Positions 1-24,800 of a stretch of DNA of 64,000 nucleotides are shown here, one piece after another. The stretch spans positions 4,467,504 to 4,531,503 of the forward strand of contig OZ038460.1 in the NCBI GenBank assembly GCA_964036195.1, read 5' to 3'. The DNA is from Sphaerolaimus hirsutus. Its lineage: Eukaryota; Nematoda; Chromadorea; Monhysterida; Sphaerolaimidae. Positions within the stretch are counted from its first letter, which is position 1, and every line of letters starts with the position of its first letter. The position numbers and the translations under genes were made by a program. The notes beneath the pieces are model-generated. The model saw only the letters and a program-made list of their open reading frames with translations. It made no database searches and was not told the origin of the DNA.

Positions 1-240
1 CCGACCACGAACAAATGCACACTGACAGGTGTTAAGAATTAAGAGATGCTGAATATAGCAACTGCTGGTAAAAAATTTTTTTATACATTTGTCGTTTTTC
101 GATGACAAACAGAACAATATGATAATTTTATATTTCTCTTGATTCTTGACAATTTTCTTGCCACTTCACAGAGTGCAAAAATGGGATCCAGACAATATCA
201 AAACATCTTCACAATTTGGAAAATGTTCACTCTCACAAAT
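1..240. other. 3' flank of the HERC4-like gene
   Basis: Sequence beyond the HERC stop codon. I see no clear polyadenylation hexamer for the minus strand and no further coding exon. Confidence 0.4.
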
Positions 241-12615
<12,375 letters not shown>

Positions 12616-15600
12616 GTCTGCCGCTCGGGGGTGGTCAGTTGGTTCTGGGGGGGTGATGGGGGGTGAAGGGGGGCGGGGTGATGGGGGGTTTCAATTGTGT
12701 TTTGCCGACAGCAGTGATATCTGATGCCAATGCTAGGCCCTGTAAAATGGCAAATTTGTCAACGTTTGCCATTTTACATTTTACAGGGTCTGGGGATGCC
12801 CTTGTCCAATGACCCCGCACACACTAGTTGACAATGGCATTGATTGTTAACTGGGCAGACTGATTAACATTCAGATTTTAGTTGATGCATGTGACGCATT
12901 ACTTAACTTTAACATACCTAACAATACCGATTCCTTTTCGACATTGCCGCACGTGCACTGGAAAATTGTCCTGCGCCCGTCAACTAAAATACGAATTGAC
13001 GTGAAAACCAGTTGCCAAAAACCCAAATGAGTTTTGAAAACAGAATTTTTTTCGATAATAAGACAAACCAAATTCCACAAAGGTCAAATACGAATCGCGA
13101 TACTGAGCGCCAGTCGCGCTAGACCTCCAGAAACAGTTTCAGCGCAGCATGCAATAACGCACTTGTCAAGTCAAAAATTGAGAAAAGACAGTTGTTTGAC
13201 ACGGAACTCAGAAATCTACGGGACTTTGCGATCCATGCCGACTTTTAAGCTGCATCGAAAAGCTATCTTTGTTTTAATGAAGAGCGATGCACTCCTGACG
13301 TAATTCAAATGCTATTTACGCGTCACAGAAAAGCCATTGCGTAAGTTTTTCGGGAAATTTCTGGAACTCCAGTCATCATTAATTAAAACCGCAAATACCT
13401 AAGATCCCGCTCAGTTCACGGACGTAAATAAACGCTCCGTGACGTAAATAAAAATGACATCAAAGTGTTCAAACCCAAAAATACAGTGTCTCACCACTTT
13501 TGGAACAACAAATTGGGCAGCGATTGTCGCCGCGATGTAACGCAGCCGGCAAAATGGCTTTTTTCGGCGCTTGGTGCACCCGGACCACGATACCATAATT
13601 TTCAGTGCAAATCGGTATACGAAGCACCTTTCGCAGGCGGCTACTGTTCATTATTTAATTAGACACAAAAATGAATCAAAATTAACAGGTAGAATTGAGT
13701 ATTTTAAATAAAAATCGATTGTATTGCACTGCAAAAAGAGATGAACTTTTGAGATGAAAGATGCAATAATTTCCCGCGGGCCGCCCGGTGCCATTACTGA
13801 GATTTAACCTTGAAACGGATAAGACGGCAAGAAAAGTTTTTCCACGTGATATTTGTGCAATAATTCATAACAAAAACGCTTGACACAATTCCGGATTATG
13901 AAGATTGCGGTTTTTTAAAACATGCAAAAAATCATTCACGCAGTGTGTCGCAGAGTTCAATCTATCGTGAAATATTTACGATCGTATTATTAATTAATCA
14001 AGAGTAAAAATGAGCCTTTTCCTAGAACCAAATAACTTTAAAATTTTGTGCCTCACAGCACGTTGTAGAAAATACTTTAAAGCAAGCACTGTATGTAGCA
14101 TGTAAAAGTCGATGCAATGATAGGTTCTTACCCAAATACTATAATAATTGATAAACAAGTTCAGACATTATGACATAATGAATATTTAGGTAACAAAAAG
14201 TTGATAAAAAGTATTAAAACATAGCTATAACTGAACCACAATTCAAAAACTAAAAAATTACCATATCATAAATATCATGATCAGAGATTCATTCACACTT
14301 TTCACAGGGGAAAAATGGGTAAGTGGAAAAATAATGTGGAATGACAAGTGGGAAAGCAACAGCAAAACTATAAAAATGGCGAAAAATACTCCAAATGGCG
14401 CAAATTCAAGCGACTAGACTAGCAAATGCAAGTGTAAAGCTGCTTAATAAAACTACTGTAAAAATATCGGCATGAAAAACAATTGTGAATTTGACAAGAA
14501 GAGAACTAATGATATGCATTTAGCATTGAAAGAATCCCTGGAGAATTTTTTAGCAATACCAGAAATTATTTTTTTTGACATTAGTATTTTTCCAGGATTA
14601 TTGATATTTTCTTTTTCTGAGATTTTAAAAAATACAGGAAAATAAAACAAAATCTGATTCATATTGATTTTTATTTTTCCGACTTTTCTTAGAGAGATTC
14701 ATTAGGTATATTTCATTGTTGAGAGATTACCTGAAGTTACATATAATTTTATTTTATTTCAAAATTAAATTTTTCAATGCTACATGCAGTCTGTAGCACC
14801 TACAGTAACGTTTACAAAACTTAAGTAATAGTAAAACAATGAGAGTAGTGTAGAAAAGAGATCTTCGCAATAAACAGTGCACCGTGTTTCCAGAACACCA
14901 AATGTCTTACATAACTTCAAATATCCAACACTTACGTGTCTGTTTTTGCAGAAACGACACCGCATGAACTACTAAACAAACAGCAAAATGTCACCTTTGA
15001 GTAAACTAGCTACAGAAATCAAACTATCAAAGTTTTGATTAAAAAATTGTTATTAAGAATACCGTGGCCAAACAAAAAAATACTGCAGTATTTCTGACAA
15101 AACTACGCATTTGAATTCACAGCAACAAATATTTGATAAGTAATGCCACCCATTCGAGTTGTATAAAGTATATAGTTAGCGCACATTACTTTTCTGATCG
15201 AAACTGTGTAGAGAGACAGACTTAAAGCAATACAGTCAGCGCACGCACAATCATGTGCCAGTTACGCAAAAAGAGAAGTGAGAAGTAAAATGGCAAAGGC
15301 GAAGAGAAACGGCAAATGAACTGGCAAGTGAAATGGCAAAAGCGAAGAGAAATTAATTTTTATTTTTATTTTTTTACTTTGCTTTTGCTAATTCACTTGC
15401 CGTTTCACTTCGCCTTCGCGCTTTTACTTCGCGTATTCCATTTCACCTCTCACTTCTCATTTTGCGGAACTGGCCCAAGGTCTGTCGGAGCAGAGAATTT
15501 TCAACACCACCTCAAAATCGCATGTCCATCCTAACGGAAGAAAAACAATCGCTATCATCCGACCACTACCTTAAAAAACCCAGCTTATGATTTTACCATA

Positions 15601-15882
15601 TCGATTTTGCATATACTCGGCGGGCCGCATGCTATGTGCATTTTTCTGAAGGAAACACTCCATCATGACGTCATCGTTAATAGAATAAAAAACAAACAAA
15701 ACAAAAATATTTCAAGAATAATAATAAAAGTAGTTGGTTGTACTCGACTCCGCCTCTTTTCAGTTTTCAAATATTTTTTGCGATGTGTACATAAGTAACC
15801 TGCTCTCACATTTTCCACCAAGACATAAGTAATCTTGGGCGCACACTTAGCAGTCAGCCGAGTACACGCAAACTCAAAGCGT
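12616..15882. other. Gene-poor interval upstream of the HERC gene
   Basis: AT-rich, about 3.3 kb between the HERC start and the stop of the next minus-strand gene. It holds a short TGTAAAATGG hairpin (12733-12800), a GTGCCAGTTACGC hairpin (15267-15472) and an open frame near 13411-13600 that resembles nothing I know. HERC promoter elements must lie here, but I cannot point to one. Confidence 0.5.
15267..15472. repeat. GTGCCAGTTACGC-family hairpin element
   Basis: Left end GTGCCAGTTACGCAAAA and right end TTTTGCGGAACTGGCCC are inverted repeats; the arms are built of GAAGTGAAATGGCAAAAGCG units and their complement. Flanking CAT/CAAG sequence gives no clean duplication. The copy at 60069-60245 is better preserved. 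Confidence 0.6.
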
Positions 15883-18800
15883 TCACTCGATCCTACAAAA
15901 CAGGGCCAATCGATGGCACCAGGCAGCGGGGCCGCTGGCGGCTGGCGCGCGCACTTCCGCTGGGGGAATTAGATCGAGTTCTTGTTCGGAGCCCCAGCCG
16001 CCGGGCTGGCCGTCGCCTGTGATGGAGATTGGTGAATGTTTTAGTGGTGTAGGTAGATAGTAGTGATGGAAAAGCGCCAGAAAAATGGCGCTGTAAAATA
16101 ATACGGAACTTGTTGAAGTGACTTGTGAACCAGCTCCTATTCCTAACCGAGGAAGAGGACAAATGTGAACGTATGTAAGTTGACGTGAAGCGTCATCTCT
16201 AGTTGACGTTCCGTTATTTTATCAAATGTGATTAGTTGAGTTGAAGTGAATTGACGTGAGTTAGTGTGAAGCAAATTTAGATTGTTTACCAAAGGTTTTG
16301 ACGAAAGTTTTTATTTAGACAATTAAATACAAAGAAATAAATGTAAATAAAATATATATAAAAATTATACGTAAACAAAGGAATTAATTTACAACTAAAT
16401 TAATTACTTAAATAAAACGTAAAAGAAGCTCTAATTACCGGAGAAATAAGGCAATTTAAAGAAGGCACTTAATTACGACAAAAGGCGACAATTAAGTGGC
16501 GCGGTTGTGAATAAAGCACCTCAAACAGCGCAGGTGTGAAATAAAGCACTGAGGTGACTTAAAGCACCAAGCGTTAAACTTAGCACCAAAAACAAGCGAC
16601 TTAATAAAGTGACAAACGGCGCTTATTTAGATCCTAGGAAGAGATTCGTGTGAAGTTGACGAGGTTGCAAACACTGCCGATTTTAGCTGTGAAATCGGCT
16701 TTTAAGGGCCAGACCGATGGCGATTGGTTTGGCGCCAATCGGTCGGTTCTAATCTCCGATTTTTACCCAACATTTCCAATTGTGAAAGTTCAATCCTTGC
16801 CCGCTCGCTTCTCCGATGAAAAGCGAGCTAAACTGGCAAGATAGTGAAAATGTGAGACAAGCCAGACAGCATTTGAAATGGCGCGCGGGCCCGGCCCCCC
16901 ACTCGGGGCGGGCCCGCCGTTTAACATAAACATGACGGCGTATTTGCGTGCTGCTTGTCAAGGAAATGTGGCGGAATGTGAGCAATGACTAAGATCTAAA
17001 TATGTGAGCGATGTGAAGCGCACGTTGTAAACAACATCGCTTGAGATATTAAATGGCGAATGTGAAGATGTTAAAATTGGAATGTAAATATGAATGAAGT
17101 CTTGATAAGTTGAATTAATTGAATATAAAAGAGAACATAAGAAAGTCAACTTAAATATTATAAGTTTTTTACATTTTACGATAATGTTACACACTCCCGA
17201 AACTAGAATAAAAATTAAATTTAATTTAATTTTATCTCAGCCAATCTCGGCAAATTGATGTGAAATAAAATCAAAAATCAAACGCCTGTGATACTCTCAT
17301 CACTCCTGTGGTAGCAGATCGTCGGCGTCTTCGACGCCGGCATTTTCCCGGCCCTCCTCATGATGCTCGTCCATGGGTTCGACGGCATCCTCCTCAGGCT
17401 GGCTGCCTTCCCCGTGTCCGGGCGCCTGGTCTTCTGGGGCCCCCGCTGGTCTTCCCGGCCAGTTGGGGAGCTTCTCAGATTCCTCAGCGAGCCTCTCGAA
17501 GGCTTGTCGGAGCGCGTCGGTCTCGTCGACGATCGTCTTCGACGGCTCGGTGGGCTGCCATTGCTCCGATGCTGCAAGCGGTTGGCTTGATAGCAAGGGG
17601 ACATGGGAGGTTGTGAATGAGGTCGCACACTGTGAAGTGATTGAGTTGACTTGGTCAAATGGTACGGAGGGGGATCTAGATCTTGATCGTGACTTTCTTC
17701 CATCTCTCCGATTTCTATGTCGGACTGTGAAGGTGTTTGTTTGAGGAAGGTCACGGATCTTTTTAGATCGTTTAACTTTTGATTTGACCAGTTTTTTATT
17801 GATGTTATTGAATTTGTGAAAAGTTTGGGGTATAAAGGAAAATGTTTGGTGTGACGATTTCTGCTCACCTGGGAGCCCTGCGACTCCAGCGAATCTCTTG
17901 AGTCGCTTTTGCAAGGGCTCGCGGTCAGGGATCGCGTCTTCCATTGTGACTTCCGTTGTGACAGGCTCGGTGACTGTGAGTCTGGCGTTTGGTGACGAGC
18001 TCTGCGGTTGTGACTCGCAGGAGGGTGCAGGTTGTGATCCGGCGCGCACCCGTCTCCATTTCGATTTCTTCGGCGCGTTCGGTACTATAACCGACCGGGG
18101 GATCCGATCTAGGCTGTACCGTGCGTCCTGAAAGCCGTTTGAATGGAGATACTCGTTTGAGGGGTGTGACAAACTTTGAAGGTAACTGTGACGAACTTGA
18201 CGATTGTGTGACGGTTTGATTTGACAAAGCGGGTTTGTTGAAGCCGCTTGTCGGTTTCTTCTGGCGGTTACGTCGCCGTCGCTTACCGATTTTTCCTTGC
18301 TGAACGGACGGGGTTCCCATTTGTTTGGGTTTCTGTCCCTTCTGCCCTTTCTTCGGAAAAAGCCCTTGATGTCTGGCAGCATACCCCTGCCGGTTACGAG
18401 CCGCCACTGCATGTAAACATAAACAATATACCCAATACAAGCAATTGTGATAATAATGAGTATGATGTTCACAGCTGTTTGAAGTGGCCCAGTAAGTAAC
18501 GTGTCTAATGCAGACGCACCACCTGTGACACTACCGTGAATGATGTGACCCAATTCTTTTCCTACACCTTCAAAATATGCACCAACCCCTTGGCCGATGC
18601 CAGCAATATATGCTTGCACTGCTTTAGGATCGTTGGATTTTGTTGCAATATAATCGACTGAACGTGTGACTTGTTGTTCAAGTTGTTGCAAATTTTGAAA
18701 GTGATGATGTGCAGCCATGATACTGAATGCAATATCAGTCATGCTTACACCTGGTGACCCGGAAACATTTAATGTGAATGGTTTCCACGAGCCAGCCCAA

Positions 18801-21800
18801 ATTAATTCGATTGGGAGTTTTGTGACGTGCAAATTCGTTGGTCCATTTTCGTTGGCCCATGAATTATCATTTAATTGATAATATTTGTGATCTTTCATGA
18901 GACAATGATCTATTGGTGAATGTGTGATCAGATCATTGGTGCCAGGAGCAACGAACATAATATGTGGGTGATTTTTGACTTTGACCGGCAGAAATTTATA
19001 ACAGGTATTGTTATATTCGTGTTGAAAATAAATAATTTCTGCTGTGACTGGTTTACAATCCCAGAACATTAATATATCTCCATGCCATTCAGCATAGAGA
19101 TTTTGACGTCCTAGCAATGCTCGCAAGCCAAGTGTGGGATTGAATGTGACAATTGCATGAATTATATCTAGTTGGGTCTGACGGATGTGACATAATTGTT
19201 GCCAGATAGATCCAAATTGTTTTTGTTCTAGATGTGCAATTTTGTCAACTTCGTATTGTTGACGGGCTGTGAGCAAGTGAAACACACCAACATCAAGATT
19301 TGGTGCGAGTTTGAAATGAAGAGGAGCTTTTTCGGTTTCAGGTTTTTTCAATTTCTTAAGTTGATATCGAAGAAATTGAATGAATGCCGAGCCCTGGTCA
19401 ATATATTTTGCGTCTTTTGGCACGCATTCTGCATTATTTGGAAATTGTTGTGATCTCCATGTGACAGAAAATGCAGCTTGCAATTTTTCCACTATGTAAT
19501 GATTTTGTGAATATTGCGCATCGAATTGACCAATCTCTTGGAATGCACACTGCTTGTTGAAGGCAGTAGCATTCCATAAAGAGACGCCATTGTCGCTGTC
19601 ATAACAATAGCCGGCTTGTGGGTTGCAATGTGACAGATCTTGAATTTCGGAAACAATTTTCTTTCCGTCAAGACTTGCGACCACACCTTCCTCTATGTGA
19701 AAGTTCATTACTGTGTTACTCAGATTGTGACAAAAGTAACAATAATCGATGTGAAGTGATTTGTTAGTGCTCCACAATGCATGACCGATTTTTATTAAAG
19801 GTTCGTCTTTCCAAGTTTTATTTTGGTAGGCGATCATGCAATCGTAGGTTGTGACTCTGTGGTTTTTAATGATTTCTGGTGGCAGCATAGCTTTTCCGCC
19901 CACCAGACTCATATACGTGACTATAGTATGCTCTTGTTGAAAGCATCTATAAATTGGTGTTGTTTGCGGCTGAACACGCAACGTCCATATGGATACCACA
20001 ATATCCTCTATGGCTGTGACTTGAGGAAAGTGACATGTTACTTTTTCCGGAAGTTGTATTGCGTGCCCAGTGCGTGTTTTATGGCACAGATTGAAAGTTT
20101 TGTGATATTGATCTGTCCATGTGAGCGCGTTGGCTAATTTTGATTGTATTAGCAACGTGAGCGCCATTAAATGCGACACGTTTCCCCAGAACGAATATGT
20201 GCCAGTGTAGCGACATGTTCGACGTGGGTTTGCGCGTCTTGCATCTTGCTGTGAAGATTGTGATTGTTGATGTGATTGATCTGTTTGTGAATCATCACCC
20301 TTATCAGGTGAAGGTTGTGAATTATCATCATCTTTTACATCAGTGTCGATTTTATATTCAACACCGTCCTCTGTGTCGATTTCAAGAGGCACTAGGTTAG
20401 ATGGAGATCTACGTGTGCGACGGCCGTTACTTGACAATACTGTGACTGCGCGTATTTTGCCATCACTTGACACGTGTATTTCGTGAACGCGGCCCATTTG
20501 CCACATGCCGCGTGGCTGTTTATCATCTGTGATTAACACCACTTGGCCACGTTTGGGAGCTTCGTTGATTGTGCCTTTTTTCAAGCGTTGATTTTTAGCT
20601 CGATCTTTGAGTAGGTCAATGTATTGACGTGACCACTCATACCAAAGCACTTCACGATTGTGACGAATTTGGTCCCAAAGTAATGTGATGTCATCTCTGT
20701 CCTTTTCAGGCACAGAGTTGAGTGCAATTTCGTCTATGCAGTTGACATCATTGACACGTGGGGGTGTGAGTGTGTAGGTTTTGTCGATTTGTGAGGGTGT
20801 AAGGTTGAAAGATCCATCCGTCATTCTTTCCCATTCCTCTTTTGGAATTTTTCACATGGGTTCAATCGTGGTGGAATCGAGTTCCAACTCACGTTTTTCA
20901 TCCATGTAACATGGTGGTGGGGTGCCCCAAAGAAAATGTATTGGGCGCAGTATCGCTGCACCAATGTCTGTGTTTGACAAGTATGACAATGGTCGCGTAT
21001 TGACGGAGAATTCGACGTCAAGCATGACTGTGAGAAATTCATGCCATGTGAGACAACGTCGTCCGCATGCTTTTTTGAGCAAGCGTTTAACTAAGCCTAC
21101 CATGCGTTCGTACACGCCACCTTGCCAAGGACTGTTGGCTGTGATAAAATGCCATTTTACGTCCGGTAGCATTTTGACACAATTTTTGAATGCTGGGGCA
21201 TTGTCGGACCAAATTGTGTCCGGCATGCCTCGACGTGAAATAAAACGAGTTAGAGCCATAATTGTGTCGGCTGTCGAGACACTATTGGTTGACTCTAAAT
21301 GAATGGCGCGTGTACTGAAGCATGTTAGCAACAAAATGTGTTGACTGTGACGGGTTCCATTCTGTGAATAAACTAACGGTCCCATATAATCAATACCAAT
21401 GTGTTGAAATGGTTTGATTTGTGATTGAGTTCGAGTGACAGGTAATGTGTGAAAATCAGGTAATGTGAATGGACCTCCTTCTGCTTTGCGGCATGTGACA
21501 CATTTCCGCAGAATTTTTGCAACTACCTGCTTGGCACTTGACAACCAGCAGTGTTCGCGTAAATCGGCTAAAGTGTGAAGCATGCCACTGTGACCAGCAA
21601 GCTCATGAAAATGAGTAACTACTAGCGTTGTTAACCACCCGGTCTTTGGCAGGTAGTAAAACAATGAAGGGTTTCGGTGTTCTTTGTGAGACACACGCGT
21701 GACACAATATAATAAATTATTCCACGCGTCCCATTTGAGCATGTGATTTAGCCAATATGTTTTGACACGAAGCAGATATACGACAGTACGCAACAATTTT

Positions 21801-24800
21801 GACAGTGTTGAAAATCGTCGAATGTCGATTTCGAATGGATTTGAAGGGATGTGACGTTGTCGACTTTCGACAAACGGATTTTGAGGAGTGACATTTTGTG
21901 ACAAATTGGGGTCCAAATTGACAGGTACTTGCTGTGCAAGAGCATTAGCTGGTTGTGAATCATGCTGTGAAACAGGCTGTGAAGTTACTGCTCCAGCATA
22001 TAAAGGTTGACTGATGTGAGTGTCGCCTTTCGCAAGCTCTTCGGTGACAGGTTGCGCTTGATATTGCGAAATGTCAAGCATGGTTGATGTGAGAGGTTCA
22101 GCTAAAAATGTGGGTCCGGTAAACCACATTGTTTCGATCATTAGTTGATCAAAAGTACAACCCCGTGACGCGATGTCGGCTGGGTTGTCTTTTGTAGCAA
22201 CCTTGCAAATTTGAATGCAATGTTTTGACATTAGTGAATGGATTTTTGTGACCCGATTGTTGACAAAAGTAGCCAGCGGCTTTGCTGTATATAGCCAGCC
22301 GATGACAACTGTACTATCGGTCCAGAGAAATTACTGTGAATTTTCCATCCACCCAGCTCAACGAGTTCATGATGTAAATAATCGATGAGCTGTGCACCAA
22401 TTGTGACACCTAGCAATTCCAATCGTGTGATTGTGAGGGGTTGACCTTGTTTTGACGGAAGTGGGGCTAGTTTTGTGCGAGCTGTGAGAAAACCACTAAA
22501 ATATCGGTCATCTTCATAGCCATATTTGTCGGGTGAAATCGCTTTTTGACGCAAATAAGCGCAAACGGCGTATCCATCTTTTGAGGCATCACAAAACACA
22601 TGTAATTCTAATGGCCGTGTTACGGCTTTGACATCGATGCCAAAAGAATGAAATGAGCGCGGGAATTTGATTTGACTTATGGACGAGAGATGTCGTTTTA
22701 AATCGTCCAGTAAGTCATCCGCCTCTGGGTCTTCGATGAGTTCATCCCAGGTTGTGATATTGCACCTTTGAATTATTTGTGACACGCGAAATTTCAACCG
22801 AAATAACGCGGGTGCTGTGACGCCAATAGGATCGTATGTTGAAGCCAGCAATTTGTTTAAATTGCGGCGTGTGGCTGTGACAATGAGCGTGAAATCTTTC
22901 TTGGGAGCTGGCACCGCAATGGTGTCTTCAATGTGATCGTAAACGAGACCCATTACTTTGATATATTGTGACTTTTTCGGGTTGAGGTCATCAGGTTTGA
23001 TTTTCTCCGAAACAATAGGCGAATTTGTCATCCATTCGCGCATGTTGAAATTTGCTCTGGCAAAAACAGCTTTAATTAAACGATAGAGCTGTATTGCATA
23101 TTTGTCATCATCTACGCTGATAACTAAATTATCAACGTAAATGCTGTTGAGCAACAGCTCCAGTTTCATTCGTTCATTGGTCTCAGCGGGATGCATGTGA
23201 GCTAATTCCACTTCTAGGTGATATTTGATAACAGTTGACAAAATGGATGGACTGCATGTGAGACCAAACAGCACCCTTGTGAATTGCATCATTTGAATAT
23301 TGTCTTCATGAGATGGAATGGTGTCGTCACGTAGCCAGTAAAATTTTGTGAAAGCGCGTGATTTTGGGTGAAGAGCAATTTGTAAAAATGCTTTCTCAAT
23401 ATCTGCTAATAACACCACTTTTCCGGCTCTGAAGCGAAGCATTAATCCGAGCGCCAGTGGTGTGAGAACTGGGCCTCGAAATAAGCAATTGTTGAGACTT
23501 GGCTTGCCTGCAGAACCATCATACACTATTCGACATGTTGTCGATCTGCCAGGTGTGATGACAGGTTGGTGAGGTAAGATGTGTTCTTGCAAACCATCTT
23601 GTGAACCATAGACGGGTTCTATGACTCCCTTGTGAAGTTGATCTGAGATGACTTTCGCGTATGTGGCGAATAAATCGGGATCTTTTCGAAACCGTTTCAA
23701 CAGTGACAGAAAGCGACGAAATGCTTCTGCATTGTTGGTTGGCAATTCTTGAATTGTTGATTTGAATGGCCAATCTACGCTATAGCGACCAGTTTCTGGA
23801 TTGAGAGTAATTGATTCCAGAATTAACTGTTCAGCTATGTCGTCATCATGTGATAATGGATCATCTGTGATACCTATTGACTCGAGACTGTGAAATTGAA
23901 ATAATGTCTCTTGGCCAACAGCAACAGCTGATGAAGCATGTGAACTGCATGAAACCATGAATTGATGTGGTGAAATGTCGGGTGTTGTGACAAATGACTG
24001 TGATGACGCATTTCCGCCAAGCATCAATCCAAGTATTGATTCGACTATGATCAATCCAGATGGGAGTTCGATTTCTGTTGGTCGAATGTCGAACTTCCAA
24101 TAGTAGTCTTGACCAATGACTACATCTGGTTGACATAGTTTGTGACAAAACTCATCAGTCATTTCGGTCAATTCAAGCGGTTCCGCGAATTGTTCTTGCG
24201 CATGTTCACCGTACACAATATAAATGACTGTTTTGTCATCTTGTGACAAAGGAGGTGGGCACGCATATGTTGCCAAATTATCCACTGCACGTAAAGTGAG
24301 CGGAATTTGTAACATATTGCCCTTATTGTCGACGTGTTTGTAAATAGGCATGACAGCCTCGACCAAAAACGTATTGACTGTGACGGGCGTTTTTGTCGCA
24401 AACACGTTCATTTGAAGAACAACATCTCCTTTGTTTTCAAAGTTATACTCATTTGCTACGGATGCTTTAATGTATGAATATTCGCATCCAGTGTCAAAAA
24501 ATATTAACAAAGGGTCTGTGACTCGATTTAATTCAGCGTCTTTATTAATTAATGAAGCCTGGGCCACTTGCAAACGAACAATAGGTGCAAAATCGAACTC
24601 ACATTCTTGTTCGGCCTGTTGCCTGGTAGCGGTGTTGGGGTTACCGTAACCCGTCTGTGCGCTCAGCACCTCCACCGTGGGCCTGTGACTGGGTTGAAGT
24701 GGCACCGACGATGACATTTGGTTCGGGTTGAGGTGTGGGTACACCTCGTACCGTTTCTGCTGGAAGCCGCGGATTTTGGCTTCGACGGTCTCCATATCTG

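Noticed and set aside
13411..13662. Open frames on both strands near the HERC 5' region, considered as an upstream HERC exon
   Set aside because: No resemblance to RCC1 repeats or other families, no phase-compatible link to 12615; may be 5' non-coding sequence.
22900..23160. YVDN in place of YVDD in the reverse transcriptase, considered as an inactivating change
   Set aside because: To my knowledge YVDN also occurs in BEL/Pao elements, so it is not evidence of inactivation by itself.
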